DNA of 64,000 nt from Ensifer adhaerens. GTDB lineage: Bacteria; Pseudomonadota; Alphaproteobacteria; Rhizobiales; Rhizobiaceae. The notes below the pieces were generated by a model. It was not told the DNA's origin, ran no database searches, and saw nothing but the letters and a program-made list of their open reading frames with translations. The stretch is taken from contig NZ_CP083350.1 of NCBI RefSeq assembly GCF_020035535.1, forward strand, positions 2,428,501 to 2,492,500, read 5' to 3'. How positions within the stretch are numbered: position 1 is the stretch's first letter; every line of letters begins with the position of its first letter. This document shows positions 24,964 to 34,218 of this stretch, piece after piece. The position numbers were made by a program, and so were the translations under genes.

Positions 24964-27141
24964 ATGAGCAAGGTCGGATCCGTAGCCGCTTGGGCGTTCT
25001 TTTCGCTTTGCGTCATTGCCGTCATCACATTGCCGGTCAATCTACAGACCCAGCTTATCGTCAGCGTTCTCATCGTCACGTTCATGGCCGTGCTCAAGCT
25101 CGCCAATGCCGGCGGCCGCTGGCGGTTGATCGCTCTTGCCTTCGGTACGGCCGTGGTGCTGCGTTACGTCTATTGGCGCACGACGAGCACCTTGCCGCCG
25201 CTTAACCAGCCCGAAAACTTCATTCCCGGCTTCCTGCTCTACCTCGCCGAAATGTACAGCGTGATGATGCTGTCGCTGAGCCTGTTCGTGGTGGCGATGC
25301 CGCTGCCGCCGCGCAAGGCGAGTTCCATCTCTCCCGGCAAGTTCCCGAAGGTCGATGTCTTCGTGCCCTCCTACAACGAAGACGCAGGGCTGCTGGCCAA
25401 CACGCTCGCGGCAGCCAAGGCGATGGACTATCCCGCCGACAAGCTGACGGTCTGGCTGCTCGACGACGGCGGCACGCTGCAGAAGCGCAACTCGGCAAAC
25501 CTCGTCGAAGCGCAGCGCGCGTCCGCTCGCAATGCCGAACTGCAGGCGCTGTGCGACGATCTCGGTGTGCGCTACCTCACGCGCGAGCGCAACGAACACG
25601 CCAAGGCCGGCAACCTCAACAATGGCATGCTGCATTCGGATGGCGAGCTGATCGCCGTCTTCGACGCGGACCACGCGCCGGCGCGCGACTTCCTTTTGGA
25701 GACCGTCGGCTATTTCGAGCAGGACCCGAAGCTGTTCCTGGTCCAGACGCCGCACTTCTTCCTCAACCCGGACCCGCTTGAGCGCAATTTGCGTACCTTC
25801 GAGAAGATGCCGAGCGAAAACGAGATGTTCTACGGCATCATCCAGCGTGGCCTCGACAAGTGGAATGCCGCCTTCTTCTGCGGCTCGGCTGCCGTTCTCC
25901 GTCGCAAGGCGCTGGAGGATACCGAAGGCTTCAGCGGCATGAGCATCACCGAGGACTGCGAAACGGCCCTTGCACTGCACGGGCGTGGCTGGAACAGCAT
26001 CTATGTCGACCGTCCGCTGATCGCGGGTCTGCAGCCGGCGACCTTTGCGAGCTTCATTGGCCAGCGCAGCCGCTGGGCGCAGGGCATGATGCAAATCCTG
26101 ATCTTCCGCTTCCCGTTGTTCAAGGGCGGCCTGTCGATCCCACAGCGGCTTTGCTACATGTCCTCGACACTGTTCTGGCTGTTCCCGATCCCGCGGACGA
26201 TCTTTCTCTTCGCGCCGCTTTTCTACCTGTTCTTCGATCTCGAGATCTTCACGGCGTCCGGCGGCGAGTTCCTCGCCTATACGCTTGCCTACATGCTCGT
26301 GAACCTGATGATGCAGAACTATCTCTATGGGTCGTTCCGCTGGCCGTGGATCTCCGAACTCTATGAGTTCGCGCAGACGGTGCACCTCTTGCCGGCCGTC
26401 ATCTCCGTTCTTCTCAGGCCGAGCCGGCCGACCTTCAAGGTGACGGCAAAGGATGAATCGATTCAGGAAAGCCGCCTGTCTGAAATCGCCCGGCCATTCT
26501 TCGTCATATTTGCGGTGCTGCTGATCGCTCTCGCGATGACAGTCTACCGAGTCTATACCGAGCCCTACAAGGCCGACGTGACGCTCGTCGTCGGCGGCTG
26601 GAACCTTTTGAACCTGATCATGGCCGGCTGCGTACTCGGCGTCGTGTCCGAACGCGGCGAGCGGGCCGCCTCGCGTCGCGTCAAGGTCAGCCGCCGGTGC
26701 GAATTCGGCGTTGCCGGTCAATGGTATCCGGCAACCATCGAAGACGTTTCCGCCCACGGCGCGCGGGTCCAGGTCTTCGGCATCGACGCATCGTCTCTGC
26801 CGACCGATACCGAAGGCGCAATCCGCTTCGAACCCTATAGCGGCAGTGGCGGGCCGGAAGCTCTGCCCGTCGCCATCCGGAACAAGGAGATCGCCGGGGA
26901 CATCACCATCATCGGTTGCCGATATCTGCCGCAGGTCGCGCGCCATCACAGCCTCGTCGCGGACCTGATTTTCGCCAATTCACGGCAATGGAGCGAGTTT
27001 CAAAGCGCGCGGCGCGGCAATCCGGGCCTAGTGCGCGGTACGCTCTGGTTCCTTTGGATGGCGCTCTATCAGACGAGCCGCGGCATGATCTATTTCCTTC
27101 GCAGCCTGCGCGGCTCCGAGGCGCAGAAGGGCGGTGCTTGA
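24964..27141 (+). CDS. bcsA: Cellulose synthase catalytic subunit BcsA
   Basis: A 725-residue processive GT2 glycosyltransferase that polymerises UDP-glucose and threads the glucan through the inner membrane. Catalytic motifs are complete: Asp167-Asp168 in LLDDGG, Asp234/Asp236 in FDADH, TED at 329-331, and QRSRW at 367-371. Hydrophobic clusters flank the glycosyltransferase domain. A C-terminal PilZ domain starts near residue 575, with RRVKVSRR and DVSAHGARV, the cyclic-di-GMP-binding signature, so synthesis should be activated by that messenger. The stop shares its last base with the bcsB start. Confidence 0.95.
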   Translation: MSKVGSVAAWAFFSLCVIAVITLPVNLQTQLIVSVLIVTFMAVLKLANAGGRWRLIALAFGTAVVLRYVYWRTTSTLPPLNQPENFIPGFLLYLAEMYSVMMLSLSLFVVAMPLPPRKASSISPGKFPKVDVFVPSYNEDAGLLANTLAAAKAMDYPADKLTVWLLDDGGTLQKRNSANLVEAQRASARNAELQALCDDLGVRYLTRERNEHAKAGNLNNGMLHSDGELIAVFDADHAPARDFLLETVGYFEQDPKLFLVQTPHFFLNPDPLERNLRTFEKMPSENEMFYGIIQRGLDKWNAAFFCGSAAVLRRKALEDTEGFSGMSITEDCETALALHGRGWNSIYVDRPLIAGLQPATFASFIGQRSRWAQGMMQILIFRFPLFKGGLSIPQRLCYMSSTLFWLFPIPRTIFLFAPLFYLFFDLEIFTASGGEFLAYTLAYMLVNLMMQNYLYGSFRWPWISELYEFAQTVHLLPAVISVLLRPSRPTFKVTAKDESIQESRLSEIARPFFVIFAVLLIALAMTVYRVYTEPYKADVTLVVGGWNLLNLIMAGCVLGVVSERGERAASRRVKVSRRCEFGVAGQWYPATIEDVSAHGARVQVFGIDASSLPTDTEGAIRFEPYSGSGGPEALPVAIRNKEIAGDITIIGCRYLPQVARHHSLVADLIFANSRQWSEFQSARRGNPGLVRGTLWFLWMALYQTSRGMIYFLRSLRGSEAQKGGA

Positions 27142-29474
27142 TGATCAGGCACATCGCTCTTGCCTTCGCCCTGTTGGCCATCCCCGCGGCCGGAGCGGTT
27201 GCGCAACCCTCGCCCTTCGACATGTCCGGCGAACGGCCGGCAGATACTCCCATTCTGCAGCCACCGACGGCGACTGCGGGCGAGGGCAACGGGACGGCGC
27301 TTGAGCCGCCGGTTGCCGCCAGAGGGCAGGACGATTTCAAGCGCTTCATAATTCCCTTCAGCGCGCTGTCGCTGACGGGCGAGGTCGATGAGCGCACCTG
27401 GTCCGTCTACTTGACGGCGGCCCAGGCACAAGCGGCGGCGAGCCTGAATTTTGCCTATCAAAATGCGATCGTCGTCGCCCCCGAGGCGTCGACGCTGCAG
27501 GTTTTCGTCAACGGCGAACTCGCCGGCGGGGGTGCAATCGGGTCGGCCGAAGCGGCGGAGCCGTTGAGCTACAAGCTGAAGCCGGGGCTGCTGCGCGCCG
27601 GTGCCAACGACATCCGGTTCAAGGTGCGCCAGCGCCATCGAACGGACTGCACGGTCGAATCGACCTATGAGCTCTGGACGGAGATCGCGCCGGATTCGGC
27701 CTTCATCCGTTTTGCTCCGGGCGACAGCGCGATGCTTTCGAGCCTCGACGACGTGCGCGCGGTGGGTCTCGACGAGCGCGGCCGCACGCAGTTCAATCTG
27801 GTCGTGCCCGGTCTCCAGCAGCCGAGCCGCACGGCCGCCCTGATGCGGCTTTCGCAAGGGCTGGCGCTGCGCGGTCAGATGCCGGCGCAGGAGGTCTCCC
27901 TCAGCGAAACCATGCCCGAACTCGGGAAGCCCGGCCAGATCACCGCCCTCGTCGGCACCGCCGAGGAAGTGGCGCCCCTGCTCGAGCGGCTGCCGGACGG
28001 CGCTTCGAGCGGGCCCGTTGCCATGTTCGTGCGCGACAGCAGGACGGAGGCATCGGTCCTGGTCATCAGTGGGCCGGACTGGTCGGCGGTGCAGGAGGCG
28101 ATCGAAGGGGTCACCCAGCCGATGGACCGCCCGAGCAACGTGCCGCGTGACGTGATCGCCACCGGGCGCTGGCTGCTGCCGGAGACGCCGCTGGTGGTTT
28201 CGAGCACGCGCTTGCGCTTCTCGGAGCTCGGGGTGGAGACCAGCGAGTTCACCGGCCGGCGCTTCCGCACGCGCTTCTCCGTTGCCGTGCCCTCGGATTT
28301 CTATGCGGATGCCTATGGCGATGCGACGCTGCTGCTCGACGCGGCCTACACCGAAACGGTGCAGCCCGGCAGCCACATCGACATCTACGTCAACGGCAAT
28401 ATTGCGTCGACGATCCAGTTAAACTCGGTGAACGGCGACATTCTGCGGCACCTGCCGATCAATGTGACGATGCGGCACTTCAAGCCCGGTCCCAACCTGA
28501 TCGAGGTCGAGGCGGTGCTGACGGCCGAACCCGACAAGGCCTGTGCGCCGGGAACGCCCGCTTCCAACGATCCACGCTTTGCGCTCTTCGACACCTCGGA
28601 GCTGCGCATGCCGAGTTTCGCGCGGATCGGCCGGCGGCCGAACCTTGCGGCGATTTCCGGAGCGGCAGCACCCTACCGCAGCGACACGGCCGCCATCCCG
28701 CTTTATCTCGATCGTGCGGACGAGGACACGCTGTCGGCCGCAGCCACGTTTCTTGCGCGCTTGGCCGTTGCCGGCGGCAGACCGCTTGCGGTCGAAATGG
28801 TCACGTCGCCGCTTGCTGCCGGCAGTCGAAACGCGCTTTTCATCGGCGCCATGCCGCAATTGCCGAAATCGGTGCTGACCCAGGTCGGCATTGATGCCGC
28901 CCGACAGATGTCCTGGGGCAATGCCGTGGTTGCCGGCGCGGGCAACGAGACACAGCAAGCCATGGACGCGTGGCGCACCCGTCTCAGCGGCGGCGCATGG
29001 CGGAACCAGGTGACGGCATTCCAGACCTGGGTGAAGCAGGAGTTCGACATCTCGTTGAGTTCGCTGCGCATCGTGCCCGAAACGCAAGCCGAGTTCTCTC
29101 CGTCGGAGACCTCGAGCCTGGTTCTCGCACAGGGCGCCAACCCGACCGATGATGCTACCTGGACCTTGCTGACGGCGCCGACAGCCAAGCAGTTGCGCGA
29201 GGGGGCGTCGGCAATCGCAGATGCCACGCGCTGGCAGCAGATTTCCGGCCGCGTCTCCGCCTATGAGCCGGCCACCGACAAGATCGAGGTTACGCCGGTC
29301 GCCGGCTTCGATTTCGTCCAGACGCAGCCGGCGTCGTTGACCAACTACCGCCTGATCTTTGCGAACTGGTTGTCCACCAACATCATGGTCTATGCGCTTT
29401 TGCTGATCGTTCTGTCGGTGCTCCTGGGGCTGGCGACTTCCTCAATGCTCACTCGACTGGGGCGACGCAAATGA
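27141..29474 (+). CDS. bcsB: Cellulose synthase periplasmic subunit BcsB
   Basis: A 777-residue periplasmic partner of BcsA. It has a signal peptide (residues 1-22), a large beta-rich body containing carbohydrate-binding-like and flavodoxin-like repeats, and a single C-terminal membrane anchor (NIMVYALLLIVLSVLLGLAT) that docks on BcsA. The ATG at 27141 overlaps the bcsA stop by one base; upstream codons in the frame lie inside bcsA and are excluded. Its own stop overlaps bcsZ (ATGA). Confidence 0.93.
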   Translation: MIRHIALAFALLAIPAAGAVAQPSPFDMSGERPADTPILQPPTATAGEGNGTALEPPVAARGQDDFKRFIIPFSALSLTGEVDERTWSVYLTAAQAQAAASLNFAYQNAIVVAPEASTLQVFVNGELAGGGAIGSAEAAEPLSYKLKPGLLRAGANDIRFKVRQRHRTDCTVESTYELWTEIAPDSAFIRFAPGDSAMLSSLDDVRAVGLDERGRTQFNLVVPGLQQPSRTAALMRLSQGLALRGQMPAQEVSLSETMPELGKPGQITALVGTAEEVAPLLERLPDGASSGPVAMFVRDSRTEASVLVISGPDWSAVQEAIEGVTQPMDRPSNVPRDVIATGRWLLPETPLVVSSTRLRFSELGVETSEFTGRRFRTRFSVAVPSDFYADAYGDATLLLDAAYTETVQPGSHIDIYVNGNIASTIQLNSVNGDILRHLPINVTMRHFKPGPNLIEVEAVLTAEPDKACAPGTPASNDPRFALFDTSELRMPSFARIGRRPNLAAISGAAAPYRSDTAAIPLYLDRADEDTLSAAATFLARLAVAGGRPLAVEMVTSPLAAGSRNALFIGAMPQLPKSVLTQVGIDAARQMSWGNAVVAGAGNETQQAMDAWRTRLSGGAWRNQVTAFQTWVKQEFDISLSSLRIVPETQAEFSPSETSSLVLAQGANPTDDATWTLLTAPTAKQLREGASAIADATRWQQISGRVSAYEPATDKIEVTPVAGFDFVQTQPASLTNYRLIFANWLSTNIMVYALLLIVLSVLLGLATSSMLTRLGRRK

Positions 29475-30520
29475 GGTGGCGAACTGCACTCCTGGCGGGC
29501 CTGTTCGCTTTGATGATGCCTATGGCAGCCGGAGCGGCCGAAGATGGCGGTTCGGTCAGCGCCGAGGATTGGGCGCAGTACAAGAGCCGTTTTCTCGATC
29601 CCGGCGGCCGGATCATCGACGATGCCAATGGTAATGTCAGCCACAGCGAAGGGCAGGGCTACGGCCTGCTTTTGGCCGTGCTTGCGGAAAATCCGGCCGA
29701 CTTCGCGCTGATCTGGTCGTTCACGCGGCGCGAACTGCTTTTGAGGGACGACGGTTTGGCTGCCTGGAAATGGAGCTCCGCCGAAACGCCTCATATCATC
29801 GACATCAACAACGCGACCGACGGCGACATCCTGATTGCCTACGCGCTTGTGCTCGCCGGTGAACGCTGGAAACGAGAGGACTATTTGCAGGCCGCGGCCC
29901 GGATCGCCAAGGCCATCCTCGACAACACGCTGCTCGACCATGGCGGACGAACACTGCTGCTGCCGGGCGTTTCAGGCTTCGGCACGACCGATCGGGCCGA
30001 TGGTCCCGTCGTCAATCCGTCCTACTGGATTTTCGAGGCCTTTCCGGCGCTCAACCGCGTGGCGCCGTCTCCGCGCTGGAAGGAGCTCTCGGACGACGGA
30101 CTGCGATTGCTGAATACGGCCCAATCCGGTCCGCGAAAACTGCCGGCCGATTGGGTCAGCCTGCGCACGGTTCCTAAGCCGGCCCAGGGGTTCCCGGCCG
30201 AGTTTGGCTACAACGCACTGCGCATCCCGCTCTACCTGGTTCGGGCGGGTCTCGGTGGCCCGGATCTGTTGGCCAGATTGCGGGAAGGCATGGCCGGCAG
30301 CGACGACGCGCTGGTCCTCAGCGATGTCGCGACCGGGTCCGTGAAGGCCAGCCTGACGGATCCTGGTTATCGATTTGTTAACCATATTCTGGCCTGTGTC
30401 TTGGACCGGGTTCCGATACCCGACAGCGTCAAGGTGTTCAGCCCGACGCAATATTATCCTTCCACGCTGCACCTGCTGGGGCTGTCTTACGTGAAGGAGA
30501 AGCGTCCGGAGTGTCTATGA
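29471..30520 (+). CDS. bcsZ: Endo-beta-1,4-glucanase BcsZ/CelC (GH8)
   Basis: A 349-residue periplasmic glycoside hydrolase of family 8 with a signal peptide cut near AGAA-ED (residues 20-24). The general acid is Glu60 in SHSEGQGYG; Asp117/Asp119 in NATDGDILIAY match the second catalytic region. The enzyme trims nascent cellulose and is needed for proper fibril formation; rhizobial homologues (CelC) also act on plant cell walls at root-hair tips. It is co-translated with its neighbours by ATGA overlaps at both ends. Confidence 0.92.
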   Translation: MRWRTALLAGLFALMMPMAAGAAEDGGSVSAEDWAQYKSRFLDPGGRIIDDANGNVSHSEGQGYGLLLAVLAENPADFALIWSFTRRELLLRDDGLAAWKWSSAETPHIIDINNATDGDILIAYALVLAGERWKREDYLQAAARIAKAILDNTLLDHGGRTLLLPGVSGFGTTDRADGPVVNPSYWIFEAFPALNRVAPSPRWKELSDDGLRLLNTAQSGPRKLPADWVSLRTVPKPAQGFPAEFGYNALRIPLYLVRAGLGGPDLLARLREGMAGSDDALVLSDVATGSVKASLTDPGYRFVNHILACVLDRVPIPDSVKVFSPTQYYPSTLHLLGLSYVKEKRPECL

Positions 30521-32700
30521 AATCCTCAATCGTTGCCATTGCCGCTGTGATGACTACGGTGATCGGGGTTGCCGGACTGACCGATGGCGGCTTCCTGCGG
30601 CCAAACAGCAATAAGCTCCCGGGGTTGCCTGACCCATCGCCGGAGACGACCACAGCTATTGCCAGCCTGACGGACAAGGCCTCGCGAAGCCCGGCTCCAC
30701 AGTTCACCGAGGTTGCACAGGCCGATAAACCTTCCGAAGAAAGGGCGAGCCAGAGAAAGACGCCTCCCGTCGTCGACGAATCGGCGCTTCGCTACTTCGC
30801 GGCAAAAGGCGATACTGGTCGACTTCAGGCCGAAATTTCGCGCTTGCGTTCACTCTATCCGGATTGGGTGCCGCCCTCCGACCCGTTGGCCGTGCCACGG
30901 AACAATGACGTTGCGCTCGAAACCATGTGGAAGGGCTATTCGGATGGCCGCTACGCTGAAGTCCGCAAGGCGATCGCCGAGCGTCAGGCGAAGGATGCCG
31001 CATGGCAGCCGCCATCGGATCTTCTGGAGCGCCTGAACGTCGCCGAGGCGCGGGCCCGGCTCGTGAACGCCTCCGAACTCAAGCAGTATGAGACCGTGAT
31101 CTCGGTCGCCGCCAGCACGCCGAGCCTTCTCACCTGTTCGGAGGTGGATGTGCTCTGGCATGTCGCCCAGGCCTTTGCCGAGACCAAGCGCCCCGAGCGG
31201 GCGCGCGATGCCTATCTTTACGTCTTGAACAACTGCGAGAACGCTCCGGAACGGCTCGCCACCGTGCAGAAGGCCGCTGCGACGCTACCTTACGCAACGA
31301 TGCAGGACCTCCTCGCGCTCGAGCGCAGTTCTCCCGAAGGTGTCGCGGAATTCGAGAGCGTCCGCGACGACCTCGCCCGGCGTTTCGTCGCCGAAGGTGA
31401 CACGGACAAGGCGCTCACGGTCGATCCGAAATATGTCCAGCGCGTCGAGCGCTTGGCCGCGGCCGGTGGCACGGCGAGCGATGCGCTGCTGCTCGGCTGG
31501 TATCATTTGCGGCGCGACAACATGAGTGCTGCCGAGCAATGGTTCCGGCGTGCGCACGACAAGGAAGATTCCGCTTCGGCCTCGCAGGGGTTGGCTTTGA
31601 CGCTGGTTGCCCGCAAGGTGCCTGCGGAGGCGGAAGCGGTTCTCTATCCGTGGCGGGACAGTTCGCCCGACGCACTCGCAACGTACTTTGCGGCCACGGC
31701 CAACCTGCTCGCGATCGATCCGCCTATGACCCTGGATGCGGCCGTGTTGGCGCGGATCGCCGCGGAAACCACCAAGGCCCGTGAGCCGGCAACGGCACAG
31801 CAGTTCGGCTGGTACGCGCGCGCCCTCAATCAGCCGGCGACCGCTGCGCAATGGTTCGCGACGGCGCTCCGCTGGAAGCCGGACGACGAACCTTCGGCCT
31901 ACGGCCTTGCGCTCAGCCGCGACCAGTTGGGCGACAAGGACGGGGTCGTCGAGATCCAGCGACTGTGGTCGGGTCGTTCTGAACGCATCGCCCGCCTCGG
32001 CGAAGTCAAAGAACAGCTCGCCGACGTCAACCGTGCGCGGGTCCCGACTGCCGAGACGCAGAGGAGCTCTCCAGAGGCTTCTACGCGCACGACCGTTGTG
32101 ATGGAGACGGTCGAGCAGCCGGTTGCCCAAAGGCCACGGGTCGCCGGCACCACCCAAAAAGTCGTGCGCAGCGGAGCTGGCTGCAGAACGACGATCAACC
32201 CAGCCGGACTGGCGCCGCAGGCGGCGCTCAACCGCGGCTGGTGCCTGATGGACCTCAACCGTCCGCTGGAGGCGGCCGAAGCTTTCGAAGTCGCGCTTCA
32301 GGCCCCGGCATCGCAGATCCGAGAAGACGCCGCCTACGGCCAGAGCCTCGCGTACTTGCGCGCCGGCCTGACCAACAAGGCCGCGGTTTCCGCAACCAAG
32401 TCGCGGCAGAGCCAAGGGCGAGTTGACGAGTTGCAGACGGCCATTCTGGCCGATCGCGCCATTGCGGCCTTCGATGCCAAGCGCTATCGCGAGGCGATCC
32501 TGTTTCTGGACCAGCTCGGACAGATTTCAAGCCGGCGCCAGGACCTGATGGTGCTGCGCGGTTATGCCTATATGAACCTCAATCGCTTTGAGGAAGCCCG
32601 GCGGATATTCGGGGCGCTCGCTGCCACGGGCAATCGCGACGCCATGCAGGGCCTGGCGGCCGTTGGCGATACCCAGGAAATCTGGCCGAACAAGAACTGA
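30517..32700 (+). CDS. bcsK: TPR protein of the cellulose operon, BcsK-like
   Basis: A 727-residue protein with an N-terminal signal or anchor (residues 1-20), a low-complexity Ser/Pro/Thr stretch, and then tetratricopeptide-type helices over most of its length (for example the repeat around LVARKVPAEAEAVLYPW and the final RFEEARRIFGALAATGN). It resembles the N-terminal scaffold of BcsC but ends in helices without the outer-membrane beta-barrel. The ATG at 30517 overlaps the bcsZ stop (ATGA); a GTG at 30511 is possible. It may hold the periplasmic part of the machine or dock an outer-membrane protein encoded elsewhere. Confidence 0.75.
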   Translation: MKSSIVAIAAVMTTVIGVAGLTDGGFLRPNSNKLPGLPDPSPETTTAIASLTDKASRSPAPQFTEVAQADKPSEERASQRKTPPVVDESALRYFAAKGDTGRLQAEISRLRSLYPDWVPPSDPLAVPRNNDVALETMWKGYSDGRYAEVRKAIAERQAKDAAWQPPSDLLERLNVAEARARLVNASELKQYETVISVAASTPSLLTCSEVDVLWHVAQAFAETKRPERARDAYLYVLNNCENAPERLATVQKAAATLPYATMQDLLALERSSPEGVAEFESVRDDLARRFVAEGDTDKALTVDPKYVQRVERLAAAGGTASDALLLGWYHLRRDNMSAAEQWFRRAHDKEDSASASQGLALTLVARKVPAEAEAVLYPWRDSSPDALATYFAATANLLAIDPPMTLDAAVLARIAAETTKAREPATAQQFGWYARALNQPATAAQWFATALRWKPDDEPSAYGLALSRDQLGDKDGVVEIQRLWSGRSERIARLGEVKEQLADVNRARVPTAETQRSSPEASTRTTVVMETVEQPVAQRPRVAGTTQKVVRSGAGCRTTINPAGLAPQAALNRGWCLMDLNRPLEAAEAFEVALQAPASQIREDAAYGQSLAYLRAGLTNKAAVSATKSRQSQGRVDELQTAILADRAIAAFDAKRYREAILFLDQLGQISSRRQDLMVLRGYAYMNLNRFEEARRIFGALAATGNRDAMQGLAAVGDTQEIWPNKN

Positions 32701-33009
32701 GCCTCTGCGCTCTTCGAGCCAATCGCAGAATCTCTGAGATTTCCGTTTGGCGATCCGCACCTGTTGCGGTCGCGAGCGCCCGGCGATCGCTTCACGCACA
32801 GGATGCAATCGATAGGCACCTCGGGATTTTCATATCGTGCTTGGCTTCGCCCCTCTTTGGAAGGAAATTAGCGAAACGCGGTGCTATCGTCCGGCCATGT
32901 CGCGGCATTGATATCGTTGCAATCGCCGCGTTGCGCGTAGAGGATGAAGCGTTATCGTCCGGCCGCTGTGGGAGGAGACCGCGCTGGCCGGCACGATGGG
33001 AGGATAGAC
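32701..33009. other. Intergenic region with a 12-bp direct repeat upstream of ivd
   Basis: A 309-bp spacer between the cellulose and leucine-degradation operons with no credible gene. TATCGTCCGGCC occurs at 32885-32896 and again at 32953-32964, 68 bp apart. The second copy is about 45 bp before the ivd start, so the pair may be a regulator site. GGGAGGATAGAC directly precedes the ivd ATG. A short palindrome AATCTC/GAGATT near 32728 has too little loop to be a terminator. Confidence 0.4.
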
Positions 33010-34173
33010 ATGTTTCAGGGCGGGTTGAACTTCGCGCTTGGCGAGGACATTGACGCATTGCGAGAGACCGTGCAGCGCTTTGCAACGGACCGCATAGCGC
33101 CATTGGCGGATCAGACCGATCGAGACAACGCATTTCCAATGCAGCTTTGGCGCGAGATGGGCGAACTCGGCCTGCTCGGCATTACAGCCGGCGAAGAGCA
33201 CGGTGGTGCCGGCATGGGCTATCTCGCCCATTGCGTGGCGATGGAAGAAATCAGCCGCGCATCTGCCTCGATCGGCCTCAGCTACGGCGCCCATTCCAAT
33301 CTCTGCGTCAACCAGATCAATCGCAACGGCAATGCCGACCAGAAGGCGCGTTACCTGCCGAAGCTGATTTCCGGCGAATATGTCGGCGCGCTCGCAATGT
33401 CGGAGCCCGGAGCCGGATCCGACGTCGTCTCGATGACGCTCAGGGCCGACAAGCGCGGCGACCGCTATGTTCTCAACGGCAACAAGATGTGGATCACCAA
33501 TGGCCCGGACGCCGACGTGCTTGTCGTCTACGCCAAGTCCGATCCGACGGCCGGTCCGCGCGGTATCACCGCATTCCTGGTCGAAGAAGGCTATGCCGGG
33601 TTTTCCACCGGCCAGAAGCTCGACAAGCTCGGCATGCGCGGTTCCAACACCTGCGAGCTGATCTTCAAAGACTGCGAAGTGCCAGCGGAAAACGTGCTCG
33701 GCATGGTCGGCGGCGGCGTCCGCGTGCTGATGTCCGGGCTCGACTACGAGCGCGTGGTGCTTTCGGCAGGTCCCCTCGGCATCATGGCGGCTTGCCTTGA
33801 TGTCGTCGTCCCCTATCTGCATGAGCGCAAGCAGTTCGGTCAGCCGATCGGCGAATTCCAGCTGATGCAGGGCAAGCTCGCGGACATGTATGTGACGGCG
33901 AATGCGGCACGCGCCTATGTCTATGCGGTGGCGGCAGCCTGCGATCGCGGTGAGACGACGCGCAAGGATGCGGCCGGCTGCATTCTCTACGCAGCCGAGA
34001 AGGCGACGGCGCTCGCGCTCGAGGCAATCCAGGCGCTCGGCGGCAACGGCTACACGAACGACTACCCGGCGGGCCGCCTGCTGCGCGATGCCAAGCTCTA
34101 CGAGATCGGTGCCGGTACCAGCGAAATTCGCCGCATGCTGATCGGCCGGGAGCTGTTCACCGAGACGAGCTAG
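33010..34173 (+). CDS. ivd: Isovaleryl-CoA dehydrogenase
   Basis: A 387-residue FAD acyl-CoA dehydrogenase. Family blocks [16 protein letters not shown] and [14 protein letters not shown] are present, and Glu247 in [16 protein letters not shown] occupies the position that is catalytic in isovaleryl-CoA dehydrogenases and not in most acyl-CoA dehydrogenases. It oxidises isovaleryl-CoA to 3-methylcrotonyl-CoA in leucine breakdown, passing electrons to electron-transfer flavoprotein. The ATG at 33010 has GGGAGGATAGAC in front; codons from 32944 are unsupported. The carboxylase for its product is encoded next. Confidence 0.93.
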   Translation: MFQGGLNFALGEDIDALRETVQRFATDRIAPLADQTDRDNAFPMQLWREMGELGLLGITAGEEHGGAGMGYLAHCVAMEEISRASASIGLSYGAHSNLCVNQINRNGNADQKARYLPKLISGEYVGALAMSEPGAGSDVVSMTLRADKRGDRYVLNGNKMWITNGPDADVLVVYAKSDPTAGPRGITAFLVEEGYAGFSTGQKLDKLGMRGSNTCELIFKDCEVPAENVLGMVGGGVRVLMSGLDYERVVLSAGPLGIMAACLDVVVPYLHERKQFGQPIGEFQLMQGKLADMYVTANAARAYVYAVAAACDRGETTRKDAAGCILYAAEKATALALEAIQALGGNGYTNDYPAGRLLRDAKLYEIGAGTSEIRRMLIGRELFTETS

Positions 34174-34218
34174 GCAGGGTGAGACGAAAGCGGCCGAACT
34201 CGATCCAATGAGGACCTC

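Noticed and set aside
25042..26949. Long minus-strand open frame across bcsA.
   Set aside because: Antisense shadow; no known family features, while bcsA is complete with all catalytic motifs.
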